NCBI GenBank assembly: GCA_964481035.1
Contig: CAYZSE010000075.1
Coordinates: forward strand, 1 to 16,760
Direction of reading: 5' to 3'
DNA from: JAAAPF01 sp964481035
Lineage (GTDB): Bacteria > Pseudomonadota > Alphaproteobacteria > Geminicoccales > Geminicoccaceae
DNA: 16,760 nucleotides
Position 1 is the first letter of the stretch. Every line of letters begins with the position of its first letter. The translations under genes were made by a program, and so were the position numbers. Under the pieces are notes generated by a model that did no database searches, was not told where the DNA came from, and was given only the letters and a program-made list of their open reading frames with translations. Of this stretch, positions 1 to 5,974 are shown in pieces.

Positions 1-195
1 CGTCAAGGTGGAAGGACCCTCGAGAACCAGGAGCACGGCCGAGCCGATCGCACCGGCGAGTGCGACGAGCGCCGCCAGCTCGGCGAGCCGCGGCACCAGG
101 ACCGGGCGCCGCCCGGGCTTGGTCGCGGCGAAGGCGGCGACGAGCACCAGCACGGCCGGTGTCAAGAGGGGAAGGTAGTTCAGCGCGGACGGCAT
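1..195 (-). CDS. N-terminus of a multi-pass membrane protein, possibly NuoL/DabB-like (partial)
   Basis: The frame opens with ATG at 195-193 and runs off the left edge after 65 codons (MPSALNYLPLLTPAVLVLV...). A good Shine-Dalgarno, GGGAGA, lies about 6 nt upstream. Two hydrophobic segments are visible, at about residues 7-25 and 37-60, joined by a short basic loop (KPGRRP). This is typical of the start of a polytopic inner-membrane protein and resembles the N-termini of proton-pumping NuoL/MrpA-type subunits. Its divergent partner is an NhaR-like LysR gene. From family knowledge, LysR genes often flank DabB (NuoL-like)/DabA inorganic-carbon accumulation pairs. That identification is inference from context and hydropathy, because only 65 residues are visible. 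The reading frame and start are well supported; the family is not. Confidence 0.55.
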   Translation of the reverse strand, partial: MPSALNYLPLLTPAVLVLVAAFAATKPGRRPVLVPRLAELAALVALAGAIGSAVLLVLEGPSTLT

Positions 196-240
196 CGATG
201 TCTCCCAGACGACGAGCGGACACCGTCAGGCTAGCGGTCC

Positions 241-300
241 GAGACCAATCTCTGAAATTCAACGTTTGCAATGCAAAATTCGTTTTTATAGAATGAACAG
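241..300. promoter_or_regulatory. AT-rich divergent promoter/operator region of the LysR gene
   Basis: This stretch is strikingly AT-rich for the window and separates two divergent genes. It holds three short palindromes: GAGA-CCAA-TCTC at 241-252, TGAA-A-TTCA at 253-261, and TTTGCA-A-TGCAAA at 265-277. A TATAGA at 287-292 looks like a -10 box, and TTTGCA at 265-270 would be a poor -35 with a 16-nt spacer. The arrangement fits LysR-type autoregulation, with binding sites overlapping the regulator's own promoter and controlling the divergent gene. The palindromes are seen directly; promoter and operator roles are inferred. Confidence 0.5.
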
Positions 301-1173
301 ATGGCCGGCCTGAACTACAATCATCTGCGCTATTTCTGGGCAGTGGCGCACGAGGGCAACCTCACGCGCACGGCGCAGCGGCTGCACGTGGCGCCCTCGG
401 CGCTGTCGGTGCAGATCCAGAAGCTCGAGGACCAGCTCGGCCATGCGCTGTTCGAGCGGCGCGGCAAGCAGCTTCACCTGACCGAGGCGGGGCGGATCGC
501 GCTCGATCACGCCGACGCCATCTTCGCCGCCGGCGACGAGCTCTTGGCCACCCTCGGCGCGCGCGGCGAGCGGCTGCGCGAGGTGCTCCGCGTCGGCGCG
601 CTGGCGACCTTGTCGCGCAACTTTCAGATGACGTTCCTGGAGCCGCTCTTGCGGCGCGACGACGTCGAGCTCGTGGTCCGCTCGGGCGGCCTCGCCGAGC
701 TCACGGGCGCGCTCGAGGCGCACCGGCTCGACGTGGTGCTGGCGAACGTCTTGCCGCCGCGCGACCAGGCGACGCCGTGGGTGGCGCACGCCATCGCCGA
801 TCAGCCCGTGAGCCTGGTCGGCACCGGGGGACGCGCCGATGGCCGTCCGCTCACGGATCTGCTCGCCGCCGAGCCCCTGCTCGCGCCGACCGTCGAGACC
901 AGCATCCGTCAGGGCTTCGACGCGCTCTGCGAAAGGCTCGGCGTGCGTCCGCACCTCGCCGCGGAGATCGACGACATGGCGATGTTGCGGCTCTTCGCAC
1001 GCGCGGACGTGGGTCTCGCCGTCGTCCCGCCGATCGTCGTCGCCGACGAACTCGCGAGCGGCCGATTGATCGAGGCGGCCCAGCTACCCGAGCTGCGTGA
1101 GCATTTCTACGCGCTGACGCTGCGGCGCCGCTTCCCGAACCCGCTGTTGCGGGCCTTGCTCCCGGCGGGATGA
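301..1173 (+). CDS. LysR-family transcriptional regulator, NhaR-like
   Basis: A 290-residue protein of normal LysR length. The winged helix-turn-helix covers about residues 5-62: LNYNHLRYFWAVAHEGNLTRTAQ, then the recognition helix around APSALSVQIQKLEDQLG and the wing LFERRGKQLHLTEAG. The NYNHLRYFW opening resembles NhaR and relatives. The effector-binding domain covers about residues 90-290 and is less conserved. ATG 301 is chosen because the family's conserved start falls within the first few residues. There is no convincing Shine-Dalgarno, and the best -10 lies only about 9 nt upstream, so the transcript may be leaderless. It is divergent from the membrane-protein gene, which is its most likely target. 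The inducer cannot be read from the sequence. Confidence 0.93.
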   Translation: MAGLNYNHLRYFWAVAHEGNLTRTAQRLHVAPSALSVQIQKLEDQLGHALFERRGKQLHLTEAGRIALDHADAIFAAGDELLATLGARGERLREVLRVGALATLSRNFQMTFLEPLLRRDDVELVVRSGGLAELTGALEAHRLDVVLANVLPPRDQATPWVAHAIADQPVSLVGTGGRADGRPLTDLLAAEPLLAPTVETSIRQGFDALCERLGVRPHLAAEIDDMAMLRLFARADVGLAVVPPIVVADELASGRLIEAAQLPELREHFYALTLRRRFPNPLLRALLPAG

Positions 1174-1184
1174 GAGGGGCCTGG

Positions 1185-1226
1185 GCCGGCGGCGGATGGC
1201 GTTCGGTGCTGCATCCGCCGGCCGGC
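1185..1226. terminator. Strong hairpin between convergent lysR and hemA (bidirectional terminator candidate)
   Basis: CGGCGGATG at 1190-1198 pairs perfectly with CATCCGCCG at 1212-1220. Allowing a one-base bulge at 1221, GCCGG at 1185-1189 pairs with CCGGC at 1222-1226, giving about 14 base pairs around a 13-nt loop. It sits between the LysR stop (1173) and the hemA stop (1236), exactly where a shared terminator is expected. No T-tract follows on either strand, so it is either a weak intrinsic terminator or a 3'-end stabilising structure. Confidence 0.55.
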
Positions 1227-1235
1227 ACCGCGCCG

Positions 1236-2495
1236 TCAGGACGCGGCGGCCATGGCAGGCTGGGCGGCAGGCTGGGCGGCGACGCCGGCGTCGAGCCCGA
1301 GCTCGAGCTCCTGCCAGACGTCGATCAGCGCTTCGGTGAGGTGAGCGACGAGGGCGTCGTCGTGCAGCGGGGTGGGCGTGATGCGCAGGCGCTCGGTGCC
1401 GCGCGGCACCGTCGGATAGTTGATCGGCTGGATGTAGATGCCGTGCTTGGTGAAGAGCAGGTCGGTCGCCTGCTTGCAGCGCACCGGGTCGCCGACGAAC
1501 ACCGGCACGATGTGCGAGGGGCTGTCCATGACCGGCAGGCCGGCGGCGCGCAGGCGCCGCTTGACCGTGGCGGCCCGCTCTTGGTGGCGCGAGCGCTCGG
1601 CGGTGCTGATCTTGAGGTGGCGGACGCTCGCCGTGGCGGCGCCGACGACGGCCGGCGCCAGCGAGGTGGTGAAGATGAAGCCCGGCGCGACCGAGCGGAT
1701 GGCGTCGACGACGGCCGTCGACGCCGCGATGTAGCCGCCCATGCAGCCGAACGCCTTGGCGAGCGTGCCCTGCAGGATCGTCACCCGGTCCATCAGCCCG
1801 AGCGCCTCGGCGACGCCGCCGCCGCGCGGCCCGTACATGCCGACCGCGTGCACCTCGTCGAGGTAGGTCATGGCGTTGTACTTGTCGGCGAGGTCGCAGA
1901 TCGCCTCGATCTCGCCGAAGTCGCCGTCCATCGAGTAGACGCTCTCGAACGCGATGAGCTTGGCGCGCTCATGGGGCAGGCTGGCCAACAGCTCCTCGAG
2001 ATGGGCGAGGTCGTTGTGGCGGAAGATCATCTTCGGGCAGCGGCCGCCGCGGACGCCGGCGATCATCGAGGCGTGGTTCATCTCGTCCGAGAGGATGACG
2101 CAATCGGGCAGGAGCTGCGCCACCGTCGAGATCGCCGCCTCGTTCGAGACGTAGCCCGAGGTGAAGACGAGCGCCGCCTCCTTGTCGTGCAGGTCGGCGA
2201 GCTCACGCTCGAGCACGACGTGCAGATGCGTCGTTCCGGAGATGTTGCGGGTGCCGCCCGCGCCGGTCCCGAGCCGGGCGACCGCATCGATCGCCGCGTC
2301 GCGCACCGCCGGGTTCTGACCCATCCCGAGATAATCGTTGGAGCACCAGACGACGACCTCCGACGGGCCCTCGCCGCTCCGGTTGTGGGCGAGGGGGAAG
2401 CGGCCGGCCTGACGCTCGAGGTCGGCGAAGACGCGATAGCGCCCCTCGCGCCGCACCTTCGCGACGGCTTCCTCGAAGATGCCCTCGTAATGCAT
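1236..2495 (-). CDS. hemA: 5-aminolevulinate synthase
   Basis: This PLP enzyme condenses glycine with succinyl-CoA to 5-aminolevulinate, the first committed step of the alphaproteobacterial C4 heme route. It has 419 residues, slightly longer than the usual ~405 because of an Ala/Gln/Pro-rich tail (from about residue 400). Visible hallmarks are EGRYRVF with the conserved Arg21, CSNDYLGM (51-58), GTGAGGTRNISGTTHLH (76-92), the cofactor-ring-stacking His141 in MNHASM, YLDEVHAVG with Asp213 and His216, and the Schiff-base Lys247 in GTLAKAFG. ATG 2495 is preceded by GGGAGA at about 7 nt. The gene is alone on this strand, convergent with the LysR gene and divergent from the amidohydrolase gene. R152-C153-P154 forms a Cys-Pro pair that might act as a heme regulatory motif (speculative). 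The identification is firm. Confidence 0.97.
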   Translation of the reverse strand: MHYEGIFEEAVAKVRREGRYRVFADLERQAGRFPLAHNRSGEGPSEVVVWCSNDYLGMGQNPAVRDAAIDAVARLGTGAGGTRNISGTTHLHVVLERELADLHDKEAALVFTSGYVSNEAAISTVAQLLPDCVILSDEMNHASMIAGVRGGRCPKMIFRHNDLAHLEELLASLPHERAKLIAFESVYSMDGDFGEIEAICDLADKYNAMTYLDEVHAVGMYGPRGGGVAEALGLMDRVTILQGTLAKAFGCMGGYIAASTAVVDAIRSVAPGFIFTTSLAPAVVGAATASVRHLKISTAERSRHQERAATVKRRLRAAGLPVMDSPSHIVPVFVGDPVRCKQATDLLFTKHGIYIQPINYPTVPRGTERLRITPTPLHDDALVAHLTEALIDVWQELELGLDAGVAAQPAAQPAMAAAS

Positions 2496-2617
2496 GACGG
2501 TGTCTCCCTAACCCCTAGCCCCTGTCTCGATCGACCACGTCGCGTCGCTGCACTTAGGCGATCTTGCCGCATCCACCCAGCCCTGGTGCGACGCTAAGCC
2601 ACTTGAACCGGGCGTCC

Positions 2618-2665
2618 AGTGTCAACCAAGCTGGACAGAGACTTTGATAAAGCGAAGTTGACACT
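2618..2665. promoter_or_regulatory. Inverted repeat with outward TTGACA boxes between hemA and the amidohydrolase gene
   Basis: AGTGTCAAC at 2618-2626 and GTTGACAC-T at 2657-2665 form a perfect 9-bp inverted repeat with a 30-bp centre. Each arm contains a consensus -35 hexamer TTGACA pointing outward: minus strand at 2625-2620 toward hemA, and plus strand at 2658-2663 toward the amidohydrolase gene. No good -10 sits 16-18 nt beyond either one, so they may be half-sites of an operator rather than -35 boxes. A TGT-N12-ACA pattern spans 2620-2637. The repeat is seen; its role is inferred. The rest of the 245-bp spacer shows no RNA gene or further ORF I can support. Confidence 0.4.
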
Positions 2666-2740
2666 CTTCGCAAGGACGATCTGCCGCCGCCGGCGGCGTT
2701 TTCACTCGAACCTTAGAACAATGAAAAAGCTGCACACGCC

Positions 2741-3607
2741 ATGTACGTCGAGGAAATTCCGGGCGTCTTCCGCGTCCGTCTGCCGGCCGGGCCGAGCGTC
2801 CCCATCCTCTTCGAAAGCCCCCACTCGGGCCGCGACTATCCGGCGGATTTCGGCGCTTGCTTGCCGTTGGAGCGGCTGCGGCCGGCGGAGGACGCCTATG
2901 TCGACGAGTTGCTGGCGACCGCGCCCGACCACGGCATCGCGGTCGTCGAGGCGTTGTTCCCCCGGGCCTACATCGACCCCAACCGGACCCTCGACGACCT
3001 CGATCCGGCGTTGCTCGCCGCGCCATGGCCCATGCCTCTGCGCCCGGGCCCCAAGTCCGCGCTCGGCATCGGTCTCGTCCGCCGCGTCGTCACCCCCGAC
3101 GCCCCGATCTACGACCGCAGGCTCGCCGTTGCCGAGGTCGAGGCGCGGATCGCCCGCTACTGGCGACCCTATCGCGAGCGGGTGGCGGCGCTCGTGCGCG
3201 GTTTCGCCGCGCGGCACGGCCGCGTGCTGGTCGTCCAATGGCATTCGATGAAGCCCGTGGGCGACGCCGCGACGCCCGACGGTCCCGGCGCCGTCCGCCC
3301 CGACGTCGTCATCGGCGACCGCCACGGTGCGACCGCCGGCGCAGGCCAGGCGGCGCGCCTCGCCGAGCTGTTCGCGGCCCGTGGCCTCGAGGTCGCGCTC
3401 AATGAGCCCTACGCCGGCACGGAGATCCTCGAGCACCTCGCGGGGCTGGCGCCGCGGGTCACGGCCCTTCAGGTCGAGCTCAGCCGTGCGCTCTACTTGG
3501 AGCCCGCGCGCGTCGAGCGGACCGCAGGCTTCGTGCGGCTGCGCGACGCGGTCGACAGCGTGGCGATGGTTCTGGGCGACGCCGAGCGCGGTACGCCCGG
3601 CGCTTGA
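2741..3607 (+). CDS. N-formylglutamate amidohydrolase family protein
   Basis: A 288-residue protein of the FGase family (the HutG-type N-formylglutamate deformylase fold, zinc-dependent and related to carboxypeptidase-like amidohydrolases). Characteristic motifs in order are ESPHSGRDYP (25-34), DAYVDEL (51-57), RAYIDPNR (75-82), VVQWHSM (164-170), DVVIGDRHG (188-196), NEPYAGTEI (221-229) and LQVELSRALYL (243-253). His and Glu in ESPHSG and His168 are the likely metal and catalytic residues by family analogy. Full length. ATG 2741 has only a weak ribosome site; an ATG at 2721 is out of frame. It stands outside any hut operon, next to ribB and divergent from hemA, so the physiological substrate may be an N-formyl or related amide other than N-formylglutamate. 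Confidence 0.88.
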   Translation: MYVEEIPGVFRVRLPAGPSVPILFESPHSGRDYPADFGACLPLERLRPAEDAYVDELLATAPDHGIAVVEALFPRAYIDPNRTLDDLDPALLAAPWPMPLRPGPKSALGIGLVRRVVTPDAPIYDRRLAVAEVEARIARYWRPYRERVAALVRGFAARHGRVLVVQWHSMKPVGDAATPDGPGAVRPDVVIGDRHGATAGAGQAARLAELFAARGLEVALNEPYAGTEILEHLAGLAPRVTALQVELSRALYLEPARVERTAGFVRLRDAVDSVAMVLGDAERGTPGA

Positions 3608-3654
3608 GGCGGTGTCTCGTCGCCGTCGCCGCGACCTCGCCGCCTTGATCGGCG

Positions 3655-3668
3655 GGCGGGAAACCGCC
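3655..3668 (+). terminator. GNRA-loop hairpin downstream of the amidohydrolase gene
   Basis: GGCGG (3655-3659), loop GAAA, CCGCC (3664-3668): a perfect 5-bp GC stem closed by a GNRA-type tetraloop, 47 nt after the amidohydrolase stop. No T-tract follows. It may be a transcript 3' end or an element in the ribB leader. The rest of the 202-bp spacer (3608-3809) shows no FMN-riboswitch core that I can recognise. Confidence 0.3.
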
Positions 3669-3797
3669 ACCTCGTGTCGATCTTCAGGCGCCGCAACGCG
3701 TGCCGGGCGTTCCAAAGCCGGCGCGCGCGCCGTCGACGGGGCCGATCGCGGCTGCTATCAGCCACGGCCTTCGTGGCGGAAGGCGCCGTTCGAGAGC

Positions 3798-3812
3798 GGA
3801 GCAGGATCCTTG
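3798..3812 (+). promoter_or_regulatory. Ribosome binding site defining a TTG start for ribB
   Basis: GGAG at 3798-3801 lies 8 nt before TTG at 3810-3812. The encoded sequence from there (M-ELDRIADAVAAIAAGELVVVVDD) matches the usual N-terminus of RibB proteins. The first downstream in-frame ATG would remove the RENEGD active-site segment, so it cannot be the start. Confidence 0.7.
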
Positions 3813-4937
3813 GAGCTGGACAGGATTGCCGACGCGGTCGCCGCCATCGCCGCGGGCGAGCTGGTGGTCGTCGTCGACGACACCGACCGCGAGAACGAGG
3901 GCGACCTCATCATGGCGGCGGGCAAGGCGACGCCCGAGCGCCTCGCCTTCATGATTCGCCACACCAGCGGCATCCTCTGCGTGCCGATGCCGAGCGACCG
4001 CGCCGCCCGGCTCAACCTGCAGCCTATGGTCGCCGACAACCTCGACCCGATGCGCACGGCGTTCACCGTCAGCGTCGACTACGCGCCGGGGCTCACCACC
4101 GGCATCTCCGCCGAGGAGCGCAGCGCCACGGCCCGCGCCCTCGCCAACGACAATTGCGGCGCCACCGACTTTCTCCGGCCCGGCCACATGTTCCCGCTGA
4201 TCGCCCGGCCCGGCGGCGTCTTGACCCGCTCGGGGCACACCGAGGCCGCGACCGATCTGGCCCGGCTCGCCGGGCTCGAGGCCGTCGGCGTCCTCGCCGA
4301 GGTCGTCAACGACGACGGCACGGTCAAGCGGCTGGCCGAGCTCGTCCCCTTCGCCCGTGAGCACGGCCTCAAGATCGTCTCGATCGAGGACCTCATCCAG
4401 TACCGGCTGCGCACCGAGACCTTCATCGAGCGGGCGAGCCGGCGCGAGACGCAGCTCGGCGCCATGACGGTCACGGTCGACGCCTACACGACGCCCTTCG
4501 ATCCGATGCAGCACGTCGTCGTCACCTTCGGCGACATCGGCGACGGGCGGGACGTGCCTTGCCGCATCCATCGTGAACAGCCGGCGGGCGATCTTCTCAG
4601 CCGTCTCGGCGGCGGGCCCGGCTGGCTCGAGGTGGCGTCGCGCGAGTTCGAGCGGCTCGGCCGCGGGGTGCTGGTCCTGGTCCGCAACCCCCTCGCCGAC
4701 GAGCCGACCGTTGCTGACGCCCTCGCCGAGGAGGCCGAGACGGCGCCGCGCGCCGGCGAGCGTCACCTGAGCGCCCGGCGGCGCGCCCAGGAGTGGCGCG
4801 AGATCGGCGTCGGCGCTCAGATTCTGCGGCAGATCGGCGTCCGCTCGATCGCGCTGCTCGCCACCCGCGAGCAGCACTATGTCGGTCTCGCCGGCTTCGG
4901 CATCGAGATCACCCGCGAGGTCCGCGTCGAGCGGTAG
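3810..4937 (+). CDS. ribB: 3,4-dihydroxy-2-butanone 4-phosphate synthase fused to a degenerate RibA-like domain (RibBX-type)
   Basis: The N-terminal domain (about 1-205) is DHBP synthase, which turns ribulose 5-phosphate into the four-carbon riboflavin precursor plus formate in the cytosol. DDTDRENEGDLI (23-34), HTSGILCVPM (51-60), FLRPGHMFPL (121-130) and TRSGHTEA (139-146) are all intact. The C-terminal part (about 218-375) follows the GTP cyclohydrolase II layout: HREQPAGDLL, then REIGVGAQILRQIGVRSIALLATRE near the end, where functional RibA has a conserved Gly-rich GLGAQIL segment. The zinc-binding cysteine cluster of active RibA is absent; the region around 237-260 has a single Cys, in DVPCRIH. 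GTP cyclohydrolase activity is therefore unlikely and RibA should be encoded elsewhere. This matches the RibBX arrangement described in proteobacteria. Total length is 375 residues from a TTG start. Confidence 0.9.
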   Translation: MELDRIADAVAAIAAGELVVVVDDTDRENEGDLIMAAGKATPERLAFMIRHTSGILCVPMPSDRAARLNLQPMVADNLDPMRTAFTVSVDYAPGLTTGISAEERSATARALANDNCGATDFLRPGHMFPLIARPGGVLTRSGHTEAATDLARLAGLEAVGVLAEVVNDDGTVKRLAELVPFAREHGLKIVSIEDLIQYRLRTETFIERASRRETQLGAMTVTVDAYTTPFDPMQHVVVTFGDIGDGRDVPCRIHREQPAGDLLSRLGGGPGWLEVASREFERLGRGVLVLVRNPLADEPTVADALAEEAETAPRAGERHLSARRRAQEWREIGVGAQILRQIGVRSIALLATREQHYVGLAGFGIEITREVRVER

Positions 4938-5185
4938 CCTCGGATCCGTCGCCACCGTCGGCCGAGCGCGGGAAGCCGGTCCAGACCACCGCGGCTCTCC
5001 TGGTGCCGGTGGCGAAGCCCTTGATCTAGCGGCGGCCGACGGTGCGACCGGCGATGCGGCCGGGGATCGACACCGACGCATGACCCCTTCGGCGTCCAAC
5101 AGGGCCCCTTTCCTGGGTCGGGCCTGATGATATTGCCCAGAGGTCCGCCCTTCCGGACGGGGTCCGCTTCGGCGCCGAACGGGCT
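4938..5185. other. Intergenic region between ribB and the aldolase gene
   Basis: These are 248 bp between convergent genes. No ORF here has recognisable protein character. On the aldolase side there are two small symmetric elements: the perfect 12-bp palindrome TTCGGCGCCGAA at 5168-5179, just beyond the aldolase stop, and the hairpin GTCCG-cccttc-CGGAC at 5143-5158. On the ribB side CGGATCCG at 4941-4948 is palindromic. None has a T-tract. They may be 3'-end structures. Confidence 0.35.
5143..5179 (-). terminator. Tandem hairpins downstream of the aldolase gene (weak terminator candidate)
   Basis: Read on the minus strand after the aldolase stop, TTCGGCGCCGAA (5179-5168) comes first and then GTCCG/CGGAC (5158-5143) around a 6-nt loop. 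Their position immediately after the stop codon suggests a transcript end. The lack of a U-run keeps confidence low. Confidence 0.3.
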
Positions 5186-5974
5186 TCATTCGGCACGACG
5201 GTGCGCATCCGGGGCCGTGTCCTTGGCGTCGGCTACCGCCGCCCGGGCCGCGTTGGCGAGCAGCACCGTGTCCGCCTGGACCGTGCAGAAGCGGTAGCCC
5301 CGTGCGAACATCCGCTTGGCGCCCGTGGGACTGCTGGTGTGGATGCCGGCGATGACGCCCCGCTGCGCGGCCGCGTCGGCGATGCGCTGGATCTGCTCCA
5401 GCGTCGCCTCACTCGTCGGATCGCCCTGGGGCTCCTCGCCGAGCGCGAGGGCGAGGTCGGCGGGCCCGACGTAGATCGCATCCAGGCCCGGCGTCGCGAG
5501 GATCTCGTCGAGGTTGCGGATCGCGCCCGCGGTCTCGATCATGGCGAAGGTGATGACGGCCTCGTCGGCGTTCCGCCAATAGTCGGCTCCCGCGTACCAG
5601 GTCGCCCGCGTCGGCCCGAAGCTGCGGTAGCCAGAGGGCGGATAGCGGCAGGCGCGGACGAAGCGCTCGCACTCGGCGCGATCGTCGATCATCGGGCAGA
5701 TGACCCCGAAGCAGCCGGCGTCGAGCATCTTCATGATGATGCCGGGCTCGTTCCAGGGCACCCGCGCGAGCGGCGTGATCGCGCTGGTCGAGATCGCCTG
5801 CAGCATCCCGACCGCCGTGTCGTAGTGGACGAGGCCGTGCTGCAGGTCGACGGTGAGGCTGTCCCAGCCGCCTTGGACCATGGCCTCGGTGGCGATGCCG
5901 TGGGGGATCTCCAGCCAGCCATTGACCACGTTGCCGCCCGCGGCCCAGATCTCGCGCACCCCGTTAGCCCGCAT
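5186..5974 (-). CDS. HpcH/HpaI-family class II (metal-dependent) 2-keto acid aldolase
   Basis: A 262-residue TIM-barrel aldolase of the family that cleaves 2-keto-4-hydroxy acids to pyruvate plus an aldehyde. Residues aligning with the HpaI active site are present: Asp43 and catalytic His46 in TVDLQHG, Arg71 in ARVPWNEP, metal ligand Glu147 in AMIETAG, and Asp173 in YVGPADLALALGE. IHTSSPTGAKRMFARGYRF near the C-terminus is also typical. The frame is open much further upstream, but ATG 5974 is chosen because a very strong AGGAGG sits 6 nt before it and the N-terminus then matches the family. Divergent from the ABC operon, with which it probably shares control. The exact substrate (hydroxyketoheptanedioate, ketodeoxy-sugar acid, or other) is not readable. 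Confidence 0.92.
   Translation of the reverse strand: MRANGVREIWAAGGNVVNGWLEIPHGIATEAMVQGGWDSLTVDLQHGLVHYDTAVGMLQAISTSAITPLARVPWNEPGIIMKMLDAGCFGVICPMIDDRAECERFVRACRYPPSGYRSFGPTRATWYAGADYWRNADEAVITFAMIETAGAIRNLDEILATPGLDAIYVGPADLALALGEEPQGDPTSEATLEQIQRIADAAAQRGVIAGIHTSSPTGAKRMFARGYRFCTVQADTVLLANAARAAVADAKDTAPDAHRRAE

Noticed and set aside
60..296. 78-codon plus-strand ORF at the left edge
   Set aside because: It is antisense to the membrane-protein gene, Arg/Ala-rich, and runs into the AT-rich promoter spacer.
1170..2597. 475-codon plus-strand open frame opposite hemA
   Set aside because: No recognisable motif; hemA on the minus strand has all active-site residues and a ribosome site.
2496..2740. 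FNR/Anr box upstream of hemA
   Set aside because: No TTGAT-N4-ATCAA match; CTTTGATAAAG at 2643-2653 is palindromic but does not fit the FNR pattern.
3608..3809. FMN riboswitch upstream of ribB
   Set aside because: I looked for the conserved RFN core and its paired segments. GC-rich stems exist, but the characteristic unpaired conserved stretches are absent.
5026..5208. Small minus-strand ORF (60 codons) near the aldolase 3' end
   Set aside because: No ribosome site or recognisable family, and it overlaps the aldolase stop region; it could not be supported as a gene.
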